Shown in pieces: positions 5,585 through 13,547 of a stretch of DNA of 34,348 bases. The notes under the pieces were generated by a model. It was not told the origin of the DNA and ran no database searches. It saw only the letters and a list, made by a program, of their open reading frames with translations. Every line of letters starts with the position of its first letter. The stretch's first letter is position 1. Position numbers and translations under genes: made by a program. This DNA comes from Zipacnadum sp036504235 (GTDB lineage Bacteria > Armatimonadota > Zipacnadia > Zipacnadales > Zipacnadaceae), in assembly GCA_036504235.1 (NCBI GenBank), contig DASXVN010000014.1:1-34348 (forward strand). The letters run 5' to 3'.

Positions 5585-7582
5585 ATGGCAAGAACTGGTG
5601 TGTTTGTCTGTCATTGCGGAACCAATATCGCCAAGTCGGTGGACGTTAAGCGCGTTGCCGAGGAGGCGGCCAAGTTGCCGGGCGTGGTTTTCGCCAGCGA
5701 CTATATCTATATGTGCTCCGGGCCGGGGCAGGACATGCTGCGTGAGGCTATCGCCGAGCACAAGCTGGATTCCGTGGTGGTGGCCTCCTGCAGCCCGCGG
5801 CTCCATGAGCCGACCTTCCAGAAGTGCGTGGAGGGCGCGGGGATTAACCCCTACCTGATGGAGATGGCCAACATCCGGGAGCAGGTCTCCTGGGTGCACG
5901 GCAAGGACGAGGGCGCTACCGAGAAGGCTCTGGACCTGGTGCGTAGCGCCGTCGCCAAGGTCCAGCGCAACGCGCCGCTGTTCCCGCAGGAGCTGCCCGT
6001 GACCAAGCGCGCGGTGGTGATCGGCGGCGGCATCGCCGGGATTCAGGCCGCGCTGGACATCGCCGACGCCGGGGTGGAGGTCATCCTGGTCGAGAAATCG
6101 CCCTCCATCGGCGGGCGCATGGCCCAGTTTGACAAGACTTTCCCCACGCTGGACTGCGCGGCGTGTATCCTGACGCCCAAGATGGTGGAGGTCGCCTCCA
6201 ATCCGAACATCACCCTGATGACCTGGTCGGAAATCGAGAAGGTCGAGGGGTTCGTGGGCAACTTTGAGGTTACCATCCGGCGCAAGGCGCGCTACGTAGA
6301 CGAGGAAGCCTGCATCGGCTGCGGCGACTGTTGGGCTAAGTGCCCGGTCAAGAACATCCCGGCGGAGTTCCAGGCCGAACTGGGGCCGCGCACCGCCATC
6401 TATCGGCCTTTCCCGCAGGCGATCCCCAACGTGCCGGTGATTGATAAGGAGAACTGCATCTACCTGACCAAGGGCCGCTGCGGCGCTTGCGCCAAGGCCT
6501 GTCCCAAGCAGTGCATCCACTACGACGACGAGGACAAGCTGGTAACGGTGCAGGCGGGCGCGGTCGTGGTGGCCACCGGTTTTGAGGTCGAGCCGGGCAA
6601 AATCTATGGCGAGTACGGCTACGGCTCGCACCCGGACATCATCACCGGCCTGCAGTTTGAGCGCATGGTCAACGTCTCCGGCCCCACCGGCGGGCACATC
6701 GTGCGCCCCTCCACCTGGGACGCCAAGAAGCAGGAGGGGCAGGAGCCTAAGACCATTGTCTTCCTCCAGTGCTGCGGCTCGCGCGACGAGGAGAAAGGCG
6801 TGCCCTACTGCTCCAAGGTCTGCTGCATGTATACCGCCAAGCAGGCGCTGCTGCTCAAGGAGAAGATGCCCAACACGCAGGTGTACATCTTCTACATTGA
6901 TATCCGCGCGGCCGGCAAGGGCTACGAGGAGTTCATCAACCGCGTGCAGGACGAGTTCCAGGCCAACTACATCCGGGGCCGCGTCTCCTCGATTGTGCCC
7001 GAGGGCGATCACCTGGTCGTGCGCGGCGCGGATACGCTGCTGGGGCGGCAGGTGGAGATTGACGCCGACCTGGTGATCCTGGCTACCCCGCTGCTGGCGC
7101 GGAAGGACTCCGCCGATATCGCTCGGCAGCTCTCCATCCAGGTGGACAAGTACGGCTGGTTCACCGAGGCCCATCCCAAGCTGCGCCCGGCCGAAACGCT
7201 GACCGACGGCGTGTTCCTGGCGGGCGGCTGCCTCTTCCCGCGGGACATTCCCGAGTCGGTGGCCTCCGGCGGCGCGGCCGCGGCCAAGGTCGTGGACCTG
7301 CTCTCCAAGGACCATCTGCTCTCGGTGCCCACGGTCTCGATGATTGACGCCGACCTGTGTGCCGGGTGTCTGACGTGCGTGCGCGTCTGCCCCTTCGGCG
7401 CCATTGAGGAAGCCGAAATCGAGAACCCGCGCACCCACGAAAAGCGCAAGGTGGCCAAGGTCAACGAGGGCCTCTGCAAGGGCTGCGGCACCTGCGCGGT
7501 AGCCTGCCCCTCGGGCTGCGCGACCCTGCGCGGCTTTACCGACGAGCAGATTCTGGCGGAGGTGGATGCCTTGTGCGTGTAG
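5585..7582 (+). CDS. hdrA: Heterodisulfide reductase subunit A-like flavoprotein (HdrA)
   Basis: A 665-residue flavin and iron-sulfur subunit, the site of electron bifurcation in Hdr complexes. The N-terminus has the HdrA Cys set (FVCHCGTN, YMCSGPG, ASCSPRLHEPTF). FAD binding is shown by VVIGGGIAGIQAALDIAD near 145-160, followed by TLDCAACILTPKM (188-200). There are central [4Fe-4S] motifs (CIGCGDCWAKCP and CGACAKACP), the HdrA signature CCGSRDEEKG...YCSKVCCMYTAKQA, and two C-terminal ferredoxin motifs (CAGCLTCVRVCP and CKGCGTCAVACP). The length is normal. No selenocysteine is needed or seen. The gene lies about 950 bp from hdrB because of the hicBA array and is followed by mvhD. It is cytoplasmic. 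The family call is firm; coupling to Flx proteins is inferred from context. Confidence 0.95.
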   Translation: MARTGVFVCHCGTNIAKSVDVKRVAEEAAKLPGVVFASDYIYMCSGPGQDMLREAIAEHKLDSVVVASCSPRLHEPTFQKCVEGAGINPYLMEMANIREQVSWVHGKDEGATEKALDLVRSAVAKVQRNAPLFPQELPVTKRAVVIGGGIAGIQAALDIADAGVEVILVEKSPSIGGRMAQFDKTFPTLDCAACILTPKMVEVASNPNITLMTWSEIEKVEGFVGNFEVTIRRKARYVDEEACIGCGDCWAKCPVKNIPAEFQAELGPRTAIYRPFPQAIPNVPVIDKENCIYLTKGRCGACAKACPKQCIHYDDEDKLVTVQAGAVVVATGFEVEPGKIYGEYGYGSHPDIITGLQFERMVNVSGPTGGHIVRPSTWDAKKQEGQEPKTIVFLQCCGSRDEEKGVPYCSKVCCMYTAKQALLLKEKMPNTQVYIFYIDIRAAGKGYEEFINRVQDEFQANYIRGRVSSIVPEGDHLVVRGADTLLGRQVEIDADLVILATPLLARKDSADIARQLSIQVDKYGWFTEAHPKLRPAETLTDGVFLAGGCLFPRDIPESVASGGAAAAKVVDLLSKDHLLSVPTVSMIDADLCAGCLTCVRVCPFGAIEEAEIENPRTHEKRKVAKVNEGLCKGCGTCAVACPSGCATLRGFTDEQILAEVDALCV

Positions 7583-7598
7583 GGGGCCTCACCCCCTG

Positions 7599-7621
7599 CC
7601 CCTCTCCTGGCAGGAGAGGGG
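7599..7621. repeat. C/G-rich hairpin repeat between hdrA and mvhD
   Basis: CCCCTCTCC (7599-7607) and GGAGAGGGG (7613-7621) form a 9-bp stem with a TGGCA loop, 17 bp after the hdrA stop. The left flank CCTCACCCCCTG matches the copy at 1276-1298. It could weaken read-through into mvhD or protect hdrA mRNA, but it has no U-tract. Confidence 0.75.
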
Positions 7622-7673
7622 GGTAACGGAGCGAGCGATGCAAGTATCCGGTTAACCCGCAAAGGTAACTAAC

Positions 7674-8240
7674 ATGGCAACCGAAACAACCGACCAACCC
7701 ACGACAACCGAACCTGCTCCCTTCCAGCCGCGGCTGGTGGCGATTTTGTGCAACTGGTGCTCCTACGCCGGGGCCGATTTGGCCGGGTCCTCGCGGATCC
7801 ACTATCCGGCCTCGCTGCGCATCGTACGGGTGCCCTGCTCGGGGCGGATTGACCCGCTGTATGTGCTGCGGGCCTTCGAGCGCGGCGCCGACGCGGTGCT
7901 GGTGGCGGGCTGCCATCCCGGCGACTGCCACTACGCCGAGGGCAACTACTACGCCCGGCGGCGGCTGACCATGCTCCAGGAACTGCTGCGCTTTGCCGGG
8001 GTGCCCGAGGAGCGCTTCTACTTCCGCTGGGTCTCGGCCGCCGAGGGGCCGGAATTCGCGCACCTCATTTCCGAGATCACCGAGAAGGTCACTCCCCTCG
8101 GCCCCTACAAGCCCGAGGCGCACGAGAAGTTTGAGCTGCCGGAAGACCTGCTGGCCGAACTGAACGCCCTGGACGAGACGACGCCGGAGTGCGCGCACGG
8201 GGCGGAGGCCGAGGCGACGGAAGCGGAGCCGGAGACCTAA
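7674..8240 (+). CDS. mvhD: MvhD/FlxD-like [2Fe-2S] electron-transfer subunit
   Basis: A 188-residue protein of the MvhD (FrhD/FlpD/FlxD) family, which docks electron-donating modules onto HdrA. The conserved five cysteines are visible: LCNWCSYAGADLAG (C26, C29), PCSGR (C55) and GCHPGDCHY (C80, C85), followed by NYYARRRLTMLQELL. Typical members are about 140-150 residues; this one has a Thr/Pro-rich N-terminal extension of ~18 residues and an acidic C-terminal tail. The start ATG 7674 has AAAGG about 9 nt upstream. Its position right after hdrA supports a direct physical link. No hydrogenase or formate dehydrogenase large subunit lies nearby, so the donor is probably the FAD/NAD module at 13540-14409. 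Confidence 0.92.
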   Translation: MATETTDQPTTTEPAPFQPRLVAILCNWCSYAGADLAGSSRIHYPASLRIVRVPCSGRIDPLYVLRAFERGADAVLVAGCHPGDCHYAEGNYYARRRLTMLQELLRFAGVPEERFYFRWVSAAEGPEFAHLISEITEKVTPLGPYKPEAHEKFELPEDLLAELNALDETTPECAHGAEAEATEAEPET

Positions 8241-8268
8241 GCGGTCCGCGAGGAACGAGGCCGAACCC

Positions 8269-8463
8269 ATGAAATGGGAGCGGTACAAAGACGATAGCGA
8301 CTTTTACACTACGGTGATGCGCTGTGCGGTCCCCGGCGGCTGGCTGGTGCGGGTGCTCTCGGGGACGAACGACAGCTTGGCCTTCTACCCGGACCCCGCG
8401 CACATCTGGGACCCGAACGAGGAACCGCTCCCGGCCGGGACCGGCAACGAAGCCACCGGGTGA
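8269..8463 (+). CDS. Small conserved-looking hypothetical protein
   Basis: A 64-residue protein, not recognised. It reads like a small folded domain (HTTVM-like core FYTTVMRCAVPGGWLVRVLS, then LAFYPDPAHIWDP) with a polar tail. There are no membrane segment or metal motifs. AGGAACGAGG lies 8 nt before the ATG, and its TGA overlaps a possible GTG start of the next gene by 4 nt. Both points support a real gene co-translated with the glycosidase-like protein. Its role is unknown. Confidence 0.6.
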   Translation: MKWERYKDDSDFYTTVMRCAVPGGWLVRVLSGTNDSLAFYPDPAHIWDPNEEPLPAGTGNEATG

Positions 8464-10799
8464 ACACGAAAGAGATGAGCATGCAATCACACAGCCCTGA
8501 ACTGATCCGCTACGTCCACGGGCGCCCGGTGCTGCTGCATGAGGGCGAGCCGGTGTCGCAGGCCGCCTACTGCGACTACATCATCAAGGACGACTGGGAG
8601 GACCGGATCCGAGAGTTCGCCGATAACGGCGTGCGGGTCTTCTACGTGCGCTTGCACCAGGAAGAGGACAAGGAGCTGTGGGGGATCCCGCCGGCGGAGC
8701 GCCTGCAGGATTGGGGCGCGGCGCGGCTCCGCCTGGCGGACCAGGTCGAGTATATCCTCTCCGTGCGGCCCGACGCGCAGTTTGTGATCCGGCCCAACTG
8801 CACGCCCCCGGCGGAGTGGCTGACGAAGTATCCGGAAGAGGTGCAGACGGACGAGGACGGCCACACCTACCCGGACGCCTGTCCCGCCTCGGAGCGCTAT
8901 CTGGCCGACATGGTCGTCTTTCTGCAGCGGTTGGTGCGGCACTGCGAGTCTCAGCCGTGGGGCGAGCGCGTCCTGGGTTATCTGGAGGCCTCGTACGGCG
9001 AAGGCTGCACCATGCTGACCATCAGCGGGAAGATGTTCGACTGCGCCCCGCCCAGCGAGGCGGGCTTCCGCGCCTGGGTCCAGACGAGTTACGCCACCGA
9101 CGCGGAACTGCAGGCGGCGTGGGGCGACCCGGCGGTGAACCGCGCGACGGCGAGCGTGCCCCGCGACCGCGACTGGCTCGAGAAACGGGCGCACGGGACG
9201 CCGACCATTAAGGGCGAGCCGCAGGGCATGTTCTCGCTGCCCAGCGGGAGGAACCTCGAGGCGCCGGGGCTGTTCCACTGGATTGAGCCCGCCCAGGCGG
9301 CCCGCGAGCACGACTACTGCCGCTTCCTGCGGGAGGTCTTCACCCACAAGTATCGCCTGGCGGCGCGCACGCTCAAGGAAACCTGCGCGGAGTTCGGCCG
9401 GGAGCGCTGGGTGGGCTTTGACATCACCAAGCAGCCGCTCATGGGCTGGCAGATTCTGTCGGCCTTCGACGGCCTCGGCGACGGGCAGAGCTTCGGCAAT
9501 CTCCTGCTGCTCTCCGGGTCCTACGATACGGCGGAGCTGCTCGACGATCCCCATATTGACCTGATCTTCACGCCCGCCGACTATCACGCGCGGACCCTCG
9601 GGTTTGCCTACGAGGCGGAGGGCGTGACCGACTCGATGCTGCTGCGCGGCAAGACGATGATCATCGAAAACGACGCTCGCAACTACGTGGGCGAGGGCAT
9701 CATTGACCAGGGCGCCTTCCGCGACGACCGGGAAGTCGAGGCGGGTCTCACCCGCAACGCGGCGCTGACCCTGTCGCGCGGGATTCAGTCGTACTGGTGC
9801 AACGTGGGGAGCTCGTACTTCCATGCGCCGGGGATTCAGCGAACCATCGCGAAGCTGACGCCGCTGCTGGACCGGCTGAACGAGTATCCGCACCGCGAGA
9901 CGCGCGACGCGCTGGCCTTCGTGATTGACGACGAGAGCCTGTTCACGGAGGACTTCACCTCCGGCTACCAGACGCTGGCGGTGATCTGGCAGCGGATTCT
10001 GGGGCTGGCGCACTGCGGCGTGCCCTACCGGATTTATCTGTTCAGCGACCTGACCAAGGACATACCGAACTACCACACCTGGCTGTTCCCGGACCTCTTC
10101 GTCGTGAACGAGGAGCGCCTGGCGCTGCTACGCGAGAAGGTCTTGCGCGACGGCAACCTGGCGATCTTCGGGCCGGCTTCCGGCATCAGCGACGGGCGCT
10201 ATCTGGGCGCGGAGGGCGCGAGCGCCCTGCTCGGCGTGCCGATGGAGCTGATCCCGCGCACCACGCCGCGCCACGTGATCGTGCAGGACTACGGACACCC
10301 GATCAGCCGGGAGCTGCCGGCGAGCTTCACCTACGGCGACAGCCTGCCCTACGGACCGACGCTGATGCCCGGCGACCGCGCCGTGGAAAATGGCGGCGGC
10401 GTGCCGCTGGGCCACGCGAGCGCCAGTTGGTTCATCAACCGCACCGGCCTGTTCCTGAAGGAATTCGGCGCGGGCGCGGCGGGCAACGGCCGATCGGGAG
10501 CGCGGGGCGCGGACGACTACGGGGTGCTGTGGAGTTGCGCCCTGCCGCTGCCCAGCAACCTGCTGCGGGCCGCCGCGCGCTACGCGGGCAGCCACATCTG
10601 GTGCGAGGAAGATGACGTGATCTACGCCAGCGACTCGCTGGCCGCCCTGCACAGCGTCAAGGCCGGCCCCCGCACCTTGCGGCTGCCGCGGGCCTGCACG
10701 GTGCACGACGCGCTGACCCAGGAGAAGCTGGGCGAGGGCCTGACCGAGATTCGCCTGGAGATCAACCCGCCGCAGACGCGGATCTTCACCTTGGAGTAG
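8460..10799 (+). CDS. Large GH-A / beta-galactosidase-like protein
   Basis: A 779-residue cytoplasmic protein without a signal peptide. Its plan resembles glycoside hydrolase clan A, GH42-like proteins. Residues ~35-450 look like a TIM barrel (DDWEDRIREFADNGVRVFYVRLHQEED, an early strand; VLGYLEASYGEG near 178-187, where an acid/base Glu could lie). Residues ~490-640 form a trimerisation/glutamine-amidotransferase-like region (ALAFVIDDESL...). The C-terminal beta part ends IRLEINPPQTRIFTLE. The GTG 8460 start overlaps the upstream stop by 4 nt; ATG 8475 or 8481 (AAGAGA just upstream) are alternatives. It interrupts the redox cluster between mvhD and the flxB-like gene. The substrate and even the activity are unproven; an inactive sugar-binding homologue is possible. 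Confidence 0.7.
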   Translation: MNTKEMSMQSHSPELIRYVHGRPVLLHEGEPVSQAAYCDYIIKDDWEDRIREFADNGVRVFYVRLHQEEDKELWGIPPAERLQDWGAARLRLADQVEYILSVRPDAQFVIRPNCTPPAEWLTKYPEEVQTDEDGHTYPDACPASERYLADMVVFLQRLVRHCESQPWGERVLGYLEASYGEGCTMLTISGKMFDCAPPSEAGFRAWVQTSYATDAELQAAWGDPAVNRATASVPRDRDWLEKRAHGTPTIKGEPQGMFSLPSGRNLEAPGLFHWIEPAQAAREHDYCRFLREVFTHKYRLAARTLKETCAEFGRERWVGFDITKQPLMGWQILSAFDGLGDGQSFGNLLLLSGSYDTAELLDDPHIDLIFTPADYHARTLGFAYEAEGVTDSMLLRGKTMIIENDARNYVGEGIIDQGAFRDDREVEAGLTRNAALTLSRGIQSYWCNVGSSYFHAPGIQRTIAKLTPLLDRLNEYPHRETRDALAFVIDDESLFTEDFTSGYQTLAVIWQRILGLAHCGVPYRIYLFSDLTKDIPNYHTWLFPDLFVVNEERLALLREKVLRDGNLAIFGPASGISDGRYLGAEGASALLGVPMELIPRTTPRHVIVQDYGHPISRELPASFTYGDSLPYGPTLMPGDRAVENGGGVPLGHASASWFINRTGLFLKEFGAGAAGNGRSGARGADDYGVLWSCALPLPSNLLRAAARYAGSHIWCEEDDVIYASDSLAALHSVKAGPRTLRLPRACTVHDALTQEKLGEGLTEIRLEINPPQTRIFTLE

Positions 10800-10812
10800 A
10801 CGCCCGTCCTAC
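10797..10812. repeat. Half copy of the AGACGCC repeat at a stop codon
   Basis: The TAG stop of the glycosidase-like gene is part of TAGACGCCCGTCCTACC, the right half of the GGCG-AGA-CGCC repeat. It is followed by GAACAT and the next start codon. The same right flank occurs before hdrA. Confidence 0.55.
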
Positions 10813-10820
10813 CGAACATT

Positions 10821-11783
10821 ATGACAAACGAAACCGAACAACTCAGAGAGACCTGCAAGCGCCTGCTGGGCGAGGGGACGGTGGTCAAGGTCATCGGCTA
10901 CCGCCAGGGGCGGGCGACCTACCACGTCTCCCCGCTCTTCGCCACCACGCCCGAGCAGTGCGACAAACTGGTCCTGACGCCCTTCTGCACCCAGAATCTG
11001 ACGCGCTACCTGCGGGGCCTCAAGCCCGAGGACGGGAAGGTCGCGGTGGTCGTCAAGGGCTGCGACGCCCGGGCGGTCAACACGCTGCTCTCCGAGCACC
11101 AACTGCTCCGCGAGCAGGTCTACCTGCTGGGCGCGCCCTGCACCGGACTGGTGGATGTGGACAAGCTGGCCGCCCACGTGCCGCTCGGTCAGGTGCAGGA
11201 GGTCCGCGTCGAGGAGAACCAGGTGATCGTCAAGACGGCCGAGGGCGAGAAGCGCTTCCCTGCCACGGAAATCCTGGAGGACACCTGCTTGGTCTGCTCC
11301 TACCCCAACCCGGTGGTCTATGACGAACTGCTGGGGGCCGAGACGCCCGCGCGCAATCCGGAGGGCGAGGACGCCGAACTGGAGCGCTTGGAGGCCATGT
11401 CCCCCGCCGAGCGGGAGGAGTATTTCCGGGCGGCCTTCTCGCGCTGCGTGCGCTGCTACGCCTGCGTGCGGACCTGCCCGATGTGCTACTGCACGACCTG
11501 TTTCGCGGTGCAGACCAAGCCGCAGTGGGTCCCCCGGACGGTTGGCGGCGAGGAAAACGAGATGTTCCAACTGGGCCGGGCCATGCACCTGGCGGGCCGC
11601 TGCGTAGGCTGCGGCGGCTGCGACCGAGTCTGCCCGGTGAACCTGCCCCTGCGAGTGCTCAACGCGAAAATGGCGCGCGAAATGAAAGCAGCCTACGACC
11701 ACGTAGCGGGCCTAGACGCGGAGAAAGAGCCGCCCCTGGCGGTCTTCCAGAGCCAGGACCGGGACGCGGCGGGTGGGCACTGA
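10821..11783 (+). CDS. FrhB-like / double-ferredoxin Flx-type iron-sulfur subunit
   Basis: A 320-residue electron-transfer protein. The first ~170 residues resemble the FrhB/CoB-reductase-associated domain (VVVKGCDARAVNTLL at 77-90, APCTGL at 105-110, LEDTCLVCSYPNP near 152-164), a fold that can bind FAD and Fe-S. The second part has two ferredoxin sites, RCVRCYACVRTCPMCYC (208-224) and CVGCGGCDRVCPVNLP (261-276). Proteins of this layout accompany MvhD, an AsrA-like protein and an FAD/NAD reductase in FlxABCD-HdrABC clusters. The start ATG 10821 lies just after a repeat half copy. The FlxB/FlxC letter is not assigned because I cannot verify the naming. It is separated from the next redox gene by a two-gene cassette. 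Confidence 0.85.
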   Translation: MTNETEQLRETCKRLLGEGTVVKVIGYRQGRATYHVSPLFATTPEQCDKLVLTPFCTQNLTRYLRGLKPEDGKVAVVVKGCDARAVNTLLSEHQLLREQVYLLGAPCTGLVDVDKLAAHVPLGQVQEVRVEENQVIVKTAEGEKRFPATEILEDTCLVCSYPNPVVYDELLGAETPARNPEGEDAELERLEAMSPAEREEYFRAAFSRCVRCYACVRTCPMCYCTTCFAVQTKPQWVPRTVGGEENEMFQLGRAMHLAGRCVGCGGCDRVCPVNLPLRVLNAKMAREMKAAYDHVAGLDAEKEPPLAVFQSQDRDAAGGH

Positions 11784-11797
11784 AGGCGTAAGCGAGG

Positions 11798-12148
11798 ATG
11801 ACCATGTTGGATTGCCAACTGGAGCAAGCATATAGTGAAGCGGAATGGCAGGCCTTCGTAGCCTGCGCCCGCGAGGGCATGGAGAGCGGCGAACGTCTCG
11901 ACGATGAGTTCTACCCGAAGATCGCCGGGCACGGGCGATCCGACCGGGAAGTGGCTCTCGCCGTGCGCCGCAAGGCGTCGCTGGTAACCTATGAGAAAGA
12001 TGGCGCCGGGAAGCTCGCGGTGTGGGATCCGGACAGTAAGATCTTCGTGATCGCGAGACTACCCTCAGGCAGCATCTTCAATGCTTTCAAGGTTCAAGAT
12101 TTTGACGAATATGTGAAAGGGCTAGAGGGAAGGGTGCTGAAAAGATGA
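11798..12148 (+). CDS. Unknown small protein, possible BECR-type nuclease-like toxin
   Basis: A 116-residue protein. ATG 11798 is used, though ATG 11804 has the better-spaced GCGAGG site. The N-terminus is acidic and helical (EQAYSEAEWQAFVACAREGMESGERLDDEF). Then come AGHGRSDREVALAV and the strand pair GKLAVWDPDSKIFVIARLPSGSIFNAFKV. An HG motif followed by strands ending in a small polar/aromatic residue recalls the barnase/EndoU/colicin-RelE-like nuclease folds of contact-dependent or TA toxins. This is a pattern impression only. By eye its GC is lower than its neighbours, suggesting acquisition. It overlaps the next ORF by ATGA. It sits between two Flx-type subunit genes. Confidence 0.65.
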   Translation: MTMLDCQLEQAYSEAEWQAFVACAREGMESGERLDDEFYPKIAGHGRSDREVALAVRRKASLVTYEKDGAGKLAVWDPDSKIFVIARLPSGSIFNAFKVQDFDEYVKGLEGRVLKR

Positions 12149-12504
12149 AGACAAAGGACTGGGAAGACCATCTGCGTCAGTATGCGCTGGCCTCGAAGAT
12201 TGCGGCCGCTCCATACTCGCCGGATGCTTTTGAAGAGATGCTGGCGTTCTTGCTGAGCCGCAAGGCCCTCGCTGAGGTGCCGGAAGCGCAAGTCCGACTG
12301 CCAAGGCTGGACCGCGTCTTCGCGAGAGCCCTCTCCCGAACGAGTCCTCGTTGGGGAAAAGAGATCAAGCTCCTCAGTACTCGTTGCTCCTTTGCCCAGG
12401 CCGCTTGGTGGCAGAGCATCCTCAGAATGTCCGCCGACGAGAAACCGAGAACTGGGGGAGAAGTGGTCGTCCGCACAGGCCTCAAGACCCGACCTGCAAG
12501 ATGA
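12145..12504 (+). CDS. Unknown small protein, partner of the 11798-12148 gene
   Basis: A 119-residue protein, not recognised. The N-terminal 50 residues are predicted helical (WEDHLRQYALASKIAAAPYSPDAFEEMLAFLLSRKALAEV). The C-terminus is basic and ends RTGLKTRPAR, which looks like translated repeat DNA rather than a conserved tail. Its ATG overlaps the upstream stop (ATGA, 12145-12148), and its own stop overlaps the next redox gene's ATG (ATGA, 12501-12504). If the upstream gene is a toxin, this could be its immunity/antitoxin partner, but no antitoxin motif is seen. Confidence 0.6.
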   Translation: MKTKDWEDHLRQYALASKIAAAPYSPDAFEEMLAFLLSRKALAEVPEAQVRLPRLDRVFARALSRTSPRWGKEIKLLSTRCSFAQAAWWQSILRMSADEKPRTGGEVVVRTGLKTRPAR

Positions 12505-13547
12505 AAACCTACCTCCTCCCTAAAGACCAACTGAACGACTGGCTGCTGCGCGTTAAGGCGCAGCGTACTCTGTTTGCGCCGCTGGCGGATGCTGCCGGGG
12601 TGCTGGACTGGCGCGAGGTTTCTGACCCCGCGCAGATCGTCCTGGCGCCCGGCGTGCCCGAACTGCCGCTCAAGAAGCTCTTCTTCCCGCCCAGCGAGGT
12701 CATGCTGCGGTTCGGGTACCGGAGCGAGCAGGCCGCGGTGGCGGCGGTCGCGCCTCCGGCGGAGCCCTTTGCGGTGTTCGGCGTGCGGCCCTGTGACGCG
12801 CTGGCCACGCAGGTGGCGGACCTGGTGTTCCTGGCCGGCCTGCCCGACCCCTACTATCAGGCGCGGCGCGAGGCGGGGCTGATCATCAGCGTCAACTGCG
12901 CCGAGCCCGCGCCCGAGTGCTTCTGCGCCTCCCTGAACAACGCCCTGACCGAGGCCCCGGGCAGCGACGTGCTGCTCACCCCGCTGGGCGAGCAGTTCCT
13001 GCTGGAGGCGCTCACCGACCAGGGCGAGGCGCTGCTGGCAGAGACGGCGGCGGGCCTGGCGGAGGGCGGCGAGGCCGACCTGGCCGCCAAGGCCGAGGCG
13101 GTCGCGCAGACCGCGGCCCAGCAGATGCGCCGGGTGGACCTGGAGGGCCTCACCGAGCGCGTGCGCCGGTCCTATGGCGACGAGGCGTTCTGGAAGAGCC
13201 ATACCGAGGCCTGTATCGGCTGCGGCGTGTGTACCTTCCTCTGCCCCACCTGCACCTGCTTTGACGTGCGCGACGACGCCGTCAGCGGGCGCGGCCAACG
13301 CTTCCGCTGCTGGGACACCTGCCAGTTCGCGGATTTCTCCAAGGAAGCCAGCGGCCACGACGCCCGCGCCCAGCAGTGGCAGAAACAGCGCAACCGCGTC
13401 TGCCACAAGTTCTGGTACTCCGTGGACCGCTGCGGCGTGCTCTCCTGCGTCGGCTGCGGCCGCTGCCTGCGCGGCTGCGCCGGGCATAGCGACATCGTGG
13501 AAATGCTGGCCGACCTCAACAAAGAACCGGTGACCGCCGATGAGTAG
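12501..13547 (+). CDS. AsrA-like dicluster ferredoxin, Flx-type subunit
   Basis: A 348-residue iron-sulfur protein related to anaerobic sulfite reductase subunit A and the second ferredoxin-like subunit of Flx-Hdr systems. The N-terminal ~200 residues carry FGVRPCDALA (93-102) and VNCAEPAPECFC (131-142), as in AsrA/hydrogenase-beta relatives. The C-terminal part has CIGCGVCTFLCPTCTCFDV (238-256), the spacer RCWDTCQFADFSKEASGHDAR and CVGCGRCLRGCAGHSDI (316-332), two [4Fe-4S] clusters. ATG 12501 is chosen because it begins the family-like MKTYLLPKDQL and overlaps the previous stop by 4 nt. Its stop overlaps the FAD/NAD subunit gene by 8 nt, so the last two Flx genes are tightly coupled. Confidence 0.88.
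   Translation: MKTYLLPKDQLNDWLLRVKAQRTLFAPLADAAGVLDWREVSDPAQIVLAPGVPELPLKKLFFPPSEVMLRFGYRSEQAAVAAVAPPAEPFAVFGVRPCDALATQVADLVFLAGLPDPYYQARREAGLIISVNCAEPAPECFCASLNNALTEAPGSDVLLTPLGEQFLLEALTDQGEALLAETAAGLAEGGEADLAAKAEAVAQTAAQQMRRVDLEGLTERVRRSYGDEAFWKSHTEACIGCGVCTFLCPTCTCFDVRDDAVSGRGQRFRCWDTCQFADFSKEASGHDARAQQWQKQRNRVCHKFWYSVDRCGVLSCVGCGRCLRGCAGHSDIVEMLADLNKEPVTADE

Noticed and set aside
5459..7438. Very long minus-strand reading frame opposite hdrA
   Set aside because: Its translation is His/Gly/Ala-rich with no motifs, and it mirrors hdrA codons. Long open antisense frames are expected in GC-rich genes with strong third-position bias.
8487..10076. Long minus-strand reading frame opposite the glycosidase-like gene
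   Set aside because: Same antisense artefact: low-complexity Arg/Val/Ala-rich translation without a ribosome site or recognisable domain.
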